Positions 1 to 10,477 of a DNA stretch of 64,000 nt are shown here, piece after piece. Origin of the DNA: Orobanche coerulescens (taxonomy: Eukaryota > Streptophyta > Magnoliopsida > Lamiales > Orobanchaceae); assembly GCA_033398695.1 (NCBI GenBank), contig CM065811.1:119560001-119624000 (forward strand), given 5' to 3'. Under the pieces are notes generated by a model. It searched no databases, had not been told where the DNA came from, and saw nothing but the letters and a program-made list of their open reading frames with translations. Made by a program: the position numbers and the translations under genes. The first letter of the stretch is position 1; every line of letters starts with the position of its first letter.

Positions 1-10
1 AACTATCGTA

Positions 11-265
11 CTAGTCAATATAGTAATCTTGACATGAACATGTATGCATTTGTTTACTTCTGAAAAGGATGACAATAATTCGTCCCTGGTCATTTTTATA
101 AGAATTCATGGGCAAGAAAGGAATAAGCCCATCAATGTTGAACGTTGAGCAATACAAGCCACCAAATTTATAATATACGATGTCTGGTGAAGTCCATGAC
201 TCTGAGGAAATGTCATCAACCCTGGGAGCAACAACTCCCAATGTTTTAAAAAATGCGAGAGGCAT
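11..265 (-). pseudogene. 3' continuation of broken bHLH-like reading frame
   Basis: This is an open stretch on the minus strand. Positions 238 down to about 200 continue the frame of the bHLH fragment at 2842-2986 if the hAT element (239-2841) and one copy of its target duplication are ignored. The first residues (VAPRVDDISSE) fit the segment just after the bHLH domain in the plant UNE12/LRL-type subgroup. The rest, up to the stop near position 11, I do not recognise. The methionine near 265 lies inside the hAT end, so it is not a real start. It may be a captured or decayed exon rather than a working gene. Confidence 0.5.
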
Positions 266-2434
266 ACGCCTCGAGGCGCGGCAAAAATGCTTCGGGGCGT
301 TGTAATTCAGACTAAATCTGAGGCGACCGCCTCAGTCGATCGAGGCGGCGGAAGAAACGCATGCTTCGAAGCGTGCGTTTGAGGCGCGTCCTTTTTTTTT
401 TTTTTACGGGCTGTTTAATAACCTGACCTTTAATAACTCTCACCCACCAAAAGAAACCTCACCTGCCTAACCTAACCTAACCTTCAACACCGAAAAGAAA
501 AACTGCCCGCTATTCAGGGAATATCAGTAGAGATAGCGGCGAATTTCCGACCGCGCACAGAAGTTCTGAAGCGGCGACGGTAAGCTAAAACTAGTTTTTG
601 ACTCATTTTTTATATTCAGTTTTTTTGTTTCTTTTTTTCCGCTAAACCAGAACCAGATTGTCTCACTATTGTTTTTAGTGTTTCAATTTTTTGGTGTAGA
701 TTGTCGAGTTTGTCAATTTTTTTTGTTCATCGTTTTTTTAGTTATCACAATATTTATTGAATATTGTTCTGAATGCTCTTTTTAATCGTAGTGATTTGTG
801 CTTTATGGCTGCTCGAAAGGATCCTGCTTGGAAGTATTGTACTGAAGTGTCGGAAGGAATGGATGGGAAATCGTACAAGTATTTTTAGGTGTCTCATTTT
901 ATATATAATCACGGATGGGTATTGGCATTAATGCGAAAATATGCTAATAGAGAGCTTGTTCGCCCCGCGGCCACGAGGTTTGCTACGGCTTATTTGACAT
1001 TGGAAAGTATGTCTATTTCAAGAGAATCTTTAGAGCGAATGTTCACCTCTCCAGAATGGGGTAGGTCTAGTTGGGCTAAAAATCAAGAAGGGAAAAAAGT
1101 GAAAGGACATCATTTTGAGGGACAAAAACTTCTGGGGGAGCTTGACATATGCAATCAAGTCGACGAAGCCTCTGGTTGGTGTATTGAGAATGGCCGATTC
1201 AGAAAAAATGCCCGGGATGTGATTTTTATATGGTGCCATGGATTAGGTAAAAGAGGAAATAGCCAAAAAATTAGGAGGTGGAGAAGGAGCTTACAAAGAG
1301 ATTTGGAGTATCATTGATGCCAAGTGGGACTTTCAGATGCATCGACACTTGCATGCGGTCACAGATTTTTAATCCCTACTATCAGTATGATGACGACTTT
1401 TCGACACATCCAGAAGTAAAGGTTGGCCTTTTAACTTGTATGACAAAACTTTATCCAGACCCACGAGTTCAAGAAAAAATTGATCTTCAAATGGATGCTT
1501 TTCGGCGTAGAAAAGGATTATTTGGCTTCGAAACAGCAAAAGGAACATGTAAAAAACGCAGTCCCGATACTTCCCTTAATCTTGCAGTTCTTTACTTTAT
1601 TAAATGTCACCCTCTTTTTTTTCTGATTATTGTTTACTCCTAAATTCCTTAGTTGATTGGTGGCTTCAATATGGAGACGATACACCAGAACTTCAAGGCT
1701 TTGCGGTTAGAATTTCGAGTCTCACATGTTCATCATCAGCTTGTGAACGTAACTGGAGTACCTTTAATCAGGTATATGTTGATATCTTACTTAGATTTTA
1801 AATTAATTTACTAGTCTAGGTGTATAAAATTATTTTATAATTGGATAATAATGACTAGTTTTCGTAAATAAAAATGTAGATACATACGAAGAAAAGGAAC
1901 CGTTTGTCTACGATAAAGTTGAATAAGTTAGTTTATGTATTGTACAACAAAAGATTGAAGTTAAGGTGGTTGAAGAAAGCGTCAGTTAAGGAGGATGACG
2001 ACCCACTACTTCTTGATCATTTGCCATCCGATGATGAATGGATTGTTGACGAAGATTCATCAGATGCTAGTGGATCATCGGGGTTGACTGTCAATCTTGA
2101 TGATACAGTGGATATTGAATTTGGAGATGATGTGGATGGTAATGAAGGTAGTGAAGATGGTGATTTTGGGCGTGGCCGCGGTTCCCAGATTACGCGTGGA
2201 CATGGACGTGGTCGTGGACGTGTATGTGGACAAAAGAGAAAGATAGCGGCTTTAGGTTAGTGTCAACAACTGCTATTATAGTAATTCACTAGATATATTT
2301 TATTAATATTAACACTTCTCATATATTCATGTCACAGAAAAAGGAAAAGGACTGCAATTATTTGATGAGGAGTTAGCTGAGGAGGACTATGGTGAAGAAG
2401 AAGATCTACAATTTACTAATGATTTGATTCGAAG

Positions 2435-2472
<38 letters not shown>

Positions 2473-2841
2473 ATGCACTGGATATGATCCGTATTTTAGA
2501 CCACTTAATACGGATTCACTTGATTTACTAGCAAAATAAAAATATTATTATTATCTTATTTATGTAGTAATTTAGTTATTTCTTGATGACTTTTTTTATG
2601 TGGTGACTTTGTTATGTTTGTGTGATGACCATCGATTTCTATGTTGATGTAATGATGTTTTATGTGATGATTTGAGTTTGTTATTGCTTCTCTAGTAAAT
2701 TCGGTGGATAATATGATATTTTAGTGAGATTTATATGTATTTTTTTTAATTGAGGCTTACGCCTCAATGCGCTTCGAGGCTTACGCCTCGCCTCGTCCAA
2801 CCAAAACGCCTCAAACTCGCCTCGCGTTTTTTAAAACATTG
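239..2841 (+). mobile_element. hAT DNA transposon, internally deleted (2.6 kb)
   Basis: The terminal inverted repeats begin CAATGTTTTAAAAAA at 239 and are matched by the reverse complement of the bases ending at 2841. The flanks form an 8-bp target duplication with one mismatch, ACAACTCC (231-238) and ACAGCTCC (2842-2849). The 8-bp duplication and the transposase remnant (805-2260) place it in the hAT superfamily. About 140 bp inside the left end and 90 bp inside the right end are filled with repeated and inverted GAGGC/GCCTC words such as GAGGCTTACGCCTC, which look like subterminal transposase-binding sites. The element interrupts a bHLH-like frame on the opposite strand. It is probably non-autonomous because the central transposase domain is missing. 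Confidence 0.9.
805..2260 (+). pseudogene. hAT transposase remnant (BED / hAT C-terminal)
   Basis: The putative start at 805 opens with MAARKDPAWKYCTE, typical of the BED-finger N-terminus of plant DUF659-type hAT transposases, but a stop follows after 27 codons. The next stretch (889-1317) already holds the later segment ELVRPAATRFATAYLTL, so the region coding for most of the finger and the DUF659/catalytic core has been deleted. The C-terminal part is spread over shifted frames at 1278-1643, 1604-1801 and 1904-2260 and includes the dimerisation signature TCSSSACERNWSTF near 1722-1765. An acidic tail with a GAT-repeat run follows and may continue to about 2530 after an intron-like gap. At least three frame breaks are visible, so it cannot encode an active enzyme. 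Confidence 0.88.
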
Positions 2842-2986
2842 ACAGCTCCAGCTCCACATAGTTTGCTCATGCTCAGAACTTTGACTTGTAGCTGCAGGAA
2901 TTCGACATAGTCAAATTCTCCTCCTTATTAGCACTGGGGACAGACTCCTGCAGAGATTTCATTCTCTTTGCAGTTTTCTCTAAAAG
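2842..2986 (-). pseudogene. bHLH transcription factor fragment
   Basis: Reading down the minus strand from 2986, the frame gives LLEKTAKRMKSLQESVPSAN and then, after a frame change near 2905, DYVEFLQLQVKVLSMSKLCG. These are the first helix and the loop-second helix junction of plant bHLH proteins of the UNE12/LRL type, whose consensus here is ERIAERMKxLQELVPxANK followed by DYVxFLQLQVKVLSMSRLGGAGA. About nine loop codons are missing at the frameshift. The frame runs through the hAT target site into position 238 and below, so the hAT landed inside this exon-like sequence. No basic region, upstream exon or promoter is visible. It is either an old pseudogene or a captured gene fragment. Confidence 0.82.
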
Positions 2987-3007
2987 TAATTAGGGGGTAC
3001 CACAAGA

Positions 3008-3008
<1 letters not shown>

Positions 3009-3039
<31 letters not shown>
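3009..3039. repeat. (AT)n microsatellite
   Basis: An uninterrupted alternating AT/TA run of about 30 bp. It lies between the DENR-like and bHLH-like fragments. Confidence 0.95.
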
Positions 3040-3157
3040 CAAAATACTAAGGAGTCATTTGCATATATTCCTAATGTAGAAAGTCTAGTGTTTAGACAGC
3101 AATTAGCATATAAAAGTGAGATATGAGGTACGTGGTTGTGGATTGTAACACTCGGTC

Positions 3158-3535
3158 TTATAAAACTTCAGAAAGTTGGACTTCTGGCCAGGTCTCTGTA
3201 ATGAAGTCCACAACATCAAAAGATATGTCACCCTGAACATTAATTTGCTTCTTTCCAGTTGGTTCCTGAGATCATTCAAACCATATGAATAGTAATCTTA
3301 CTACCAAAAAGGAATGTCATATTGCCAAAAATAGTACCTTAACAAAGGAGGCCCCTATAGCAAACTTTTACCAAACTTATCAGAAGCATCGGTAAATTTG
3401 ACACCTGAAACGTTATAGCATAACTTAACAATGCCAGTATGCACCACTGTAAATGCACATATATATGTATGTCGAAGCCACAACAACTTTCTTACCAAAA
3501 AGTTCCAGCCCTTTAACAATTATAATACTTTTCCT
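3158..3535 (-). pseudogene. DENR (density-regulated protein, SUI1 domain) fragment
   Basis: Three consecutive minus-strand exons match plant DENR, a SUI1-domain factor that works with MCT-1 in ribosome recycling and re-initiation. The first exon ends at 3496 with IIIVKGLELFG before a GTAAG donor. The second, 3404-3338, is preceded by TTTCAG, starts GVKFTDASDKFGK and holds KFAIGASFVK in a shifted frame before a GT donor. The third, 3265-3158, follows CTCAG and reads KKQINVQGDISFDVVDFITE before a premature stop. The conserved ending of the SUI1 domain is absent and exon 2 has a frameshift, so it is not functional. Keeping introns excludes a processed copy. It lies upstream of, and in the same orientation as, the bHLH fragment. 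Confidence 0.82.
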
Positions 3536-4692
3536 TTTTTTTTTTTTTGCGTGTAACCCTTTTAATAATATCCTCTGGTTTCTCCTGTGAAAATTAGAAG
3601 TCCAGACAACATTAGTTGTACTTATATCTACCTAAATCCACTAATTGCTCAAGTAAGGAACGAAGAATCTAATAAACATTCATAGGGTTTTTAAGTGCCC
3701 AGTAAACCGACTGTCCCAATATTCCTCTTATGGGAGGTACAAGTATGTATCCAATCAGTCACTAGGAACCATATAGAATCCAGTCTCGTTATGTTATGTA
3801 ATATTGCAATCTGCCCAGATTTCTGCAGATTTATAATTCTGCAGGTTTTGGATTCTGCAGTTTTTCTGTTTTCAGGATTTTATTTTGTCTACAGATTCTG
3901 TTCTCTTCATTAGGTTCTGCATTTTATTGCATTCCCTATGATTTTCTGGTTTCTGCTCTGTTTTCTGCATTGAAACTGCTCTGTATTTCTGCATTCTGCT
4001 CTGTTTTTCTCAAAGTCAATTACATGTGGGATGTGGCTATGGTTGCAATTGTTTTTCCTTCAATCAACTATTAATTGTTAACTCTAGTTGATCTTTTTAT
4101 TACTCATGTATCAAAAATGTGGCCACGGCTTTAATTAATTTTTGTTTTTCATATATAAGGCTACATATGACAAACATTTACTCTAGGGCAACCTAAAGAT
4201 TGCACTTAGTTTATAGGGCAAATGAAGGTTGCTAAAAAAATCTAACTACAGTTATATTTGCAAAAGTATTTATATTATAATCAATTAAAGTTGAAGCCCA
4301 TTACAGAAATATTAGGTAAGTTTTGTAAAGCGTGGTCCAAGTATAATATACAAATATCTAAAAAATTAATGTAAAAGGAGGGTCAGGTGGTGACAATGGG
4401 AGACTCATCTTCTTCTACTACATATTAAAATTCTACCATTTGATAATTCGTTGCATATATTAATATACGCTAAAAGTTATGACATCTAAGTTTATTGTAC
4501 CGTTTTTGCCAGTAATGGGTGTTCGAAAAATTTGAAAACTTAGTTGTAAGTTTGATTTCATCGAGATCGAGTGAATGATAGTTGAAAATTTTAAATCTAG
4601 ATTTTAGTGTCAGTTATATAATGAATGCTGGAAAAACATGATGAAATACGATCGAAAGTAATATATTTTAGGATCCACAATAATGTTCTTTC
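3536..4692. other. Non-coding stretch with TTCTGCA-rich segment
   Basis: No convincing ORF is visible. Positions about 3820-4015 are a degenerate low-complexity stretch built from TTCTGCA, TTCTG and CTGTTTTCTGC words. The remainder is AT-rich sequence in which I see no recognisable element. Confidence 0.6.
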
Positions 4693-4870
4693 TGTTATAA
4701 AACCGAAATATTATAGAGAGAATTTAGAGAGAGAATAGAGAGAATGATTCTCAGGTATGTTTTTCATTAATAACTGAAGTCCTATTTATAGGAAAATTTC
4801 AGATGGCACAATCGTAATTACATAATTACATCAGGGGTATAATTCACATATTATAATACATTATCTTATT
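4693..4870 (+). repeat. Left copy of terminal direct repeat
   Basis: It starts TGTTATAAAACCGAAATATT, followed by an AGAGAGAATTTAGAGAG-type purine block, then TTTTTCATTAATAACTGAA and ACAATCGTAATTACATAATT. The segment CCTATTTATAGG could be a TATA element. The copy at 10478-10630 shares these blocks in the same order with small deletions. Confidence 0.75.
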
Positions 4871-5099
4871 ACGCACTACGAGAAGTGCGCATTTCAACGA
4901 TTCTTAACACTCCCCCTTGAATGACTATTTACATAAATATTTGTTGAACTAGTTTGAAGAAAAACCTAATGGGAGAAAAACTCTCAAACTGTTTGTATTG
5001 GAGCGTGTGACAATCATATCATGTTGCATCATAACGTTGGTAGAAAACCTCTGTTGGATAAAACTTCAGCAATCTGTAATCTCGTAAATTTGCTCCCCC

Positions 5100-5745
5100 C
5101 TTATCTTGATAGTTCTTTTATGAGTATTCTTGTGTCGTCTCAGTAAAACCTCGTGGGACAAAAACTGAGTGAATCTGTCATGTATGTCATTCATTATTGG
5201 AGTATCCACGTGTTGCCTCATTAAAACCTTGTCAAGAAAACTCAGTGGGAAAAAACTTGATCGAAGGAAAAAGAGTACAACTACCCCTTCTGTTTTTAAA
5301 TCTTTGAGTAATAATCTTGATCTTTATAATTTTCCTCATTATGCCATGAATATGCCTCGTTAAAATCTTATTAGGAAAAACCCAATGGGAAAAATCATAA
5401 CGAAGGGAAAAGAGTACATTATTCATACTAATACGCCATTCGTGTTGCCTCATTAAAAACCTTGCTAGGAAAACTCAATAGGACAAACCTCAGTCAAGGG
5501 AAAAAGAGTGCAACGCATATTTTATAAATATGCCCCAGGCATTTCAATAATCCTCCAAGGATTAGTACGACTATCGTATTCAGTGCAATTTGTAATTCCG
5601 CACTCATATTCTTTGCAGTACGTTTCAAATCTCTTTGGAGATTCCATATTAGTTGTGATTAAGCTGCCTCGTTAAAAACCTTGCTAGGAAAACCCAGTGG
5701 GATAAAACCTCAGTCAAGGAAAAGAGTACAGCATATAATTTCCTT
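5100..5745 (+). repeat. Dispersed ~65-bp direct repeats in leader
   Basis: Four clear copies of a block that starts GCCTCRTTAAAAMCTT, continues GGAAAACYCARTGGGA and ends AAGGAAAAAGAGTACAAC lie at about 5215, 5355, 5446 and 5666, with a partial copy near 5141. Spacing is irregular (about 90-220 bp), so this is not a simple tandem array. Between copies the text is AT-rich with no long ORF. Confidence 0.85.
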
Positions 5746-6873
5746 TCACAACGCCTTATTTTGGGTTATTGCGCGCACTGATAATACTTTTAGAATCTCT
5801 TCAGGAGTCACTTTCAGTAAGCCCATATGTTTCATTTTGTTATAAGGGCATATATTTCAATTTTGATGAATTTCAATATCCTCATTTCCAATATCCATAT
5901 TTCACAATCATGGATTTCAATATCCTCATTTCATTCATAGCATTGTATTGTGTCGACAATTTCAACATTTATTTCCTGTAGCAACATAACTTGCCGAGAT
6001 ATCTCATTATCTTCCTTTATAGTTATGTCTATATACTTCAAAAGTATATGCCTCCTTTTATCATTTACTTTGATTTATATTCGGGAAATTATTATGTATT
6101 TATCAAAGCAGTTGTAGTTGGTACCAAAGATTAATAATTTATCATTGTGAGGATATAGTGTGATGCATTTCACATATTTCCAACTGCTAATACTCCCCCT
6201 CATGCTAAGAGATTTCTTGAGCACCAAACTCATATGCCAGTACCTCAGTATTCATCTTCAGTCATGGGGATTATATATTATGTTCTCGATATTGGCAGGA
6301 GGACTTCGAATAGTATGCCAATTAACATCCCACTTGTATGCGCATATCTTGATCCTTTATGGGATCTATTCAAGTTTATTTGGGATATATTACTAGCTTA
6401 ATCTGATATGGAATATATGCTCCAACCATGAGCAAATCATCTCGTAAATTTCCGATTACGAGTCATATACACATGTGACTATCTAGTGGATCCATAATAT
6501 CTAGTAGTTCACATATAGAGGAAGTGGGCCCATACTCCCCCTTAATATATTCTAAATTTATTAGGAATTCATTTCCAATATTGGCTAGTAGTGATATTAT
6601 TCGAGAACAAATATTTGAAGACATGATGTGTCTATATCACCATATAGATATTTTACCGACATATCACATCATCTTTCAGTGCCATTATTGCACATCACTA
6701 TCAACATGGAGTCGCTGCTCCCACATGTCATTTTATGTTCATTATTCAAATATAGAACCGTAGTTCATATGCTTCGGGATATGAATTATTCAAACGCGGA
6801 GTCAAACCTCATACGCGTAATTCCAATCTATAAATAGATTAGCATTGTATTCACAATCACCCATATCGAGGGC
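5746..6873 (+). other. Long leader with only short ORFs
   Basis: About 1.1 kb upstream of the NABP-like ORF. Short ORFs of 60-80 codons occur (for example 5769-5981, 6160-6396, 6524-6763), but none shows a recognisable domain. CATAT-rich words and inverted repeats are frequent. A long leader with upstream ORFs is seen in several retro- and pararetro-elements; here that is only an analogy. Confidence 0.5.
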
Positions 6874-7425
6874 TTGATTATCATAATGGATTCAATGCTT
6901 TCTAGTCTTCGCAAATATTACCCATCTCTTCCAGTGAATATCATAAAAAGAATTTATCGAGCTCGACTCGAAGGATTAAGGGTGCTAATGAGGAATGGCA
7001 TCCCAGAAGATATTCGATGGTTGATCGAAGCACAAGTTCGATTATCTGGCAAATTTTTAAATTCATTTAAGTACATTCCAGGTACAGGTAGGAGTAATTT
7101 TGCAAAGAAACGGAGAGCAAAAAGATTAGGTGGATGCTATAAATGTGCTCGGTGGACATGTGACATACGGTGCAAATCGGTGGGGTTTGTATCCAAAAAT
7201 CGAGAAGATAAAATCGCATTTATCAAGGATGGATTGAGTAAGGAATCTATGGATCACGATATCCAACAGATTCTTGATACACATCCCAGTGGATACGTTC
7301 ATCGTGAACTATTGGCTCTGTGGACACAATGTAAGGATGAACTGGAACACTATAGTCATGAAAAATTAGCCTCAAAAGATCCAGTTTGTAAGTCCGTTCT
7401 GTCAAAGTTGGTACAAGGTAAATAG
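6874..7425 (+). CDS. Carlavirus-type nucleic-acid-binding (cysteine-rich) protein homologue
   Basis: This is an intact 183-codon ORF. The centre (about residues 70-110) carries GTGRSNFAKKRRAKRLGG followed by CYKCARWTCDIRC, a basic stretch next to a C-x2-C-x4-C-x3-C cluster. Carlavirus NABPs (Pfam Carla_C4) and their relatives have the same GRSxxAxKRRAxxxGxC order, an arginine-rich nuclear localisation/RNA-binding segment next to a zinc-finger-like motif. The viral proteins bind nucleic acid, affect silencing and in some species act in the nucleus on host transcription. Residues 1-65 and 115-183 are longer than the viral protein and unrecognised. The preceding in-frame methionine at 6886 is an alternative start. 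A 284-bp spacer separates it from the LOG-like ORF on the same strand. The intact frame beside a broken neighbour is notable. The motif match is clear; virus ancestry is inferred. Confidence 0.6.
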   Translation: MIIIMDSMLSSLRKYYPSLPVNIIKRIYRARLEGLRVLMRNGIPEDIRWLIEAQVRLSGKFLNSFKYIPGTGRSNFAKKRRAKRLGGCYKCARWTCDIRCKSVGFVSKNREDKIAFIKDGLSKESMDHDIQQILDTHPSGYVHRELLALWTQCKDELEHYSHEKLASKDPVCKSVLSKLVQGK

Positions 7426-7709
7426 CAAAATAATGCAAGTTTATGAATATTGTTCTCCAATATTTAAATTTTTCAGCTGCCGATAGATAACGTCATTTCC
7501 ATTGAAAATATAATATCATTTCTTTCGTTTTCTTCTGCAATTTTGTCAAAAAGAAAATAGTAAAAGCAGTGACTTATCTGCTGCTCATTTTTCAATGAAA
7601 ATAGTGAAGTCATTTGTCTTCTAGTAAGAAGTTTGTTCTTTAAATTTGGGATCCACAAATCAAAAATTGTATATCTCATAAAAATACTTTGAAAATCTAG
7701 TGTAGAGAG
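7426..7709 (+). other. Spacer between NABP-like and LOG-like ORFs
   Basis: AT-rich, non-coding. A minus-strand ORF here shows no domain. No obvious intron signal links the two ORFs. Confidence 0.5.
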
Positions 7710-8376
7710 ATGGAGTTCTCAGAATCCTCATACAGATCTCATCCAATTAAAACCATATGTATTTTAGGTGGATCCAAACTGATAGGTCATATCCAGCATA
7801 TAGATAGGTCATATCAGTTCGTAAAAGAATTAGGAAAACACAAAATCGATATATTGTATGGTGGGAGTAATCATAGATTTTGGGTTATCTTTTAGAGGAT
7901 GCACAAAATAGGAGAGTAAGAGTAACAAGTGCCTCACACTTTCCCACAGTTAGAACCAGTAGTATAGGAGGTTCAACTGGGTTGATGCTTCAAGCACAGT
8001 CTGTGCATGATAGTATGATGTATATGGTGAATAATAGTGATGCCTTTATTGTTCTTCCAGGTAGTTATGGCACACTCAATGAGATTTTCAATATCACGTC
8101 ATGGGCTGAGTGGGACTTCCATACCAAACCTATTGGTTGTTGAATATTAATAATTTCTTCAACGATTTGCTTGCCTTTCTGGATCAAGGAGTAGATCACA
8201 AGTTTATCTCTCAACCATCAAGAGATATTATTATATGTGCTGATACAGTTGTTGATCTACTTATAAAGTTTCAGGCATATATTTCAGTTAAGAATTTGGA
8301 AGTCAAAGCTCATCAGCCACTGACTATTGGTGTCAAACGAAAAAGAAGTTTAGATCCTTTAGATCTTTCATTATAA
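7710..8376 (+). pseudogene. LOG-like cytokinin riboside 5'-monophosphate phosphoribohydrolase, frameshifted
   Basis: Three overlapping frames (7710-7895, 7880-8143, 8110-8376) together cover about 222 codons, the usual size of plant LOG proteins. In order they show a Rossmann-like start (KTICILGGSK), KIDILYGG, then SDAFIVLPGSYGTLNEIFN matching the LOG signature PGGxGTxxE, then KPIG and LLNINNFFNDLLAFLDQG and a C-terminal helix. LOG enzymes release active cytokinin base from the nucleotide. The catalytic glutamate of the signature is kept. The second signature glycine is serine, and the conserved MHxRK segment before it reads VHDSM, so the catalytic arginine appears lost. The C-terminus has a basic KRKR. 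Frame breaks lie near 7870-7890 and 8140. Activity is unlikely as it stands. Family assignment is firm; how it joined this element is unknown. Confidence 0.8.
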
Positions 8377-8859
8377 ACCCTAATGTCAGGGGGTGGCAGA
8401 GTTACGGAGTTTTATACTCTCGAGACGCACCCCTTTTTATGGGTTTCATATGTATTTTCTTTTCGCGTTTCATATTGTCGAGTGTTTACTGCATTTCGGC
8501 TAGTTTCGATATTTTTTACTTCGACTACTTTGTGCTTCTTCCAGAGTAATAATATGATCACCTTTTGCCTTTATGCAAATACACTATTCTCACGAATATG
8601 TGACATATGATTCTCCATGAGCATTGTCATATCAATATGATTTCATATGGTCTCACCATGACATATAATCAACATGAGATTTATTGACCAATTATTTTCC
8701 AGTGATAGTTTCCGATATCACTTTTCAGATGATCCCACCATGCAGTGTATTTGCATGGGATTTTTTTTAATTTGATCGATTATAACTTCTGGTATCGCTT
8801 GCTCAATTTTCTCTATTCGCATTTAATAATCATGGAAATCGGATATTATTTCTATCAAC
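8377..8859 (+). other. 3' region after LOG-like ORF
   Basis: No recognisable coding sequence. It is rich in CATATGA and TCATATG words around 8600-8700. Confidence 0.45.
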
Positions 8860-9030
8860 TGCTTCTTCTTTCGAGAGTAGGATTTGAATCATTGATCAAC
8901 TACTTCTTCATAGTAGGATTTATTTCTTTCAACTGATTCTTCAAGAACAGGATTTAAATAATTGATCAACTATTTCTTCAGAGTAGGATTTATTTTTATC
9001 AACTGCTTCTTTGGGAGCAGGATTTATGAA
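8860..9030 (+). repeat. Degenerate tandem repeats (ATCAACTGCTTCTT...AGCAGGATTT)
   Basis: Three to four imperfect copies, each starting with TCAACT(G/A)CTTCTT and ending with a GAGYAGGATTT-like word. A further copy (AACTGCTTCTTCTGGAGCAGG) lies near 9490. The best copies can form a short hairpin because CTGCT pairs with AGCAG. Confidence 0.75.
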
Positions 9031-9091
9031 CCATTCACATGGAATAACCAACCATGATGGTGGTATATAATATATATAAATTGCATATATG

Positions 9092-9400
9092 TAAAACCAT
9101 TCGTCTTGTGATAATTGAACTCATCACATAGGAGGTACAGTAAATATATAAAACCGTCCGTCTTGTGATAATTGAACTCATCACATAGGAGGTATAATAA
9201 ATATGTAAAATCATCCGTCTTGTGATAATTGAACTCATCACATAGGAGGTATAATAAATATGTGAAACCATCCGTCTTGTGACAATTATATTTATCATAT
9301 AGGAGGCATCGTCATCCATCTTGTGATAATTAAACTTGTCACATAGGAGGTATCACCATCTATCTTGTGGTAATTAATTATCATATGAGAGGTATAGTAA
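9092..9400 (+). repeat. 57-bp tandem repeat with internal hairpin, ~6 copies
   Basis: CGTCTTGTGATAATT recurs at 9102, 9159, 9216 and 9273, an exact 57-bp period. Two shortened 44-bp units follow, at about 9317 and 9361. Each unit holds TGTGAT and ATCACA separated by about 10 bases, so each can form a stem-loop. The minus-strand ORF over this array only reflects the repetition. Confidence 0.9.
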
Positions 9401-10477
9401 TATTTACATAATGTAAGCTCAACAAATAGATGGTTTCAACCACCACTTGGAGAAAAATATATAAAGTCAGGAATTAGATTAGTAAATATTTAACTGCTTC
9501 TTCTGGAGCAGGTTCATCCAACCATTTTCTCCAAGTATAATCAAGTGGTATTAGGTTGGATGATTAAAAGTCATCATCAACCCCAATTGTCGGCATCAAT
9601 GCCACTTGGCCGTCCCGTAATATTACACATACCATTTTGTAAATTTTCGCAGAACAGGGATATATATTCACAAGTCCTTTAATTTTTCAAAATTATGGTA
9701 CTAATTCGTACATTTTAATAAGTTTTGATAATGATAAATATTAAAAGAATTATAATCAACATATTAATATTAGTGTCAAATTGAAGCTCTCGTAAAATGG
9801 ATCATGACGGTGTCAATAAAAATTAATTCCGATATCATATGTATCATGTAAGAAAAACGAATATATAATTTAATAAATTAAAAGAATATTTTACTCTTTT
9901 ATATATTATTTATTTATTCTTACCATCATCCTTTTCTTTCCTTTTGCCACTTTCTTCGTCTCTTCATTGTTCTTCACAATTTTTTTTGTTGTTGTTTACG
10001 GCTGTTCTTATCTTAGGTGGTTCCAAACAGCTTCGCAATCTTATCCCTTTTTTTTTTGTTTGTCCCTTTTTTTTTTCAGCCATTATCTCTATTTTTGTTT
10101 CTGTGGTTTTTTTTTCGTGGAGTAATACAAGGATACAGAAAATATTAAAATAAACGTTTACCTGATGGATGCAAACTGTTTCCGCTTGGTCAAACGTCTC
10201 TCCTGTTGTAAAAAAAATCATCGCCTCCAACAGCATCACCATACTCACGGTGCAGACTCCTCTTATCGACGTGATCAGTGGTGGAAGCAGAGCATTTATT
10301 CAGGAGGATCCGGAACTATAAAAATTACGGAGATCGGATAACTATATATATAGTTTTTTCTATTTTATAAGGAAATTTCTATCCATTTGAAGTCAGTGGC
10401 CATGCCTCCTCCTCCGCCTGGACGTGAGGGAAAAGTAATGTCTTGGAGTTATACCATGTTGAAATTCTTTAGTAATG
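9401..10477. other. Non-coding 3' part of the element
   Basis: AT-rich with a pyrimidine-rich block near 10030-10120. I see no domain-bearing ORF. Confidence 0.45.

Noticed and set aside
9035..9319. 94-codon minus-strand ORF
   Set aside because: It is a pure consequence of the 57-bp repeat (57 is a multiple of 3, so one frame stays open).
9092..9400. CRISPR-like regular repeats
   Set aside because: The repeats are contiguous tandem units without unique spacers, in plant DNA.
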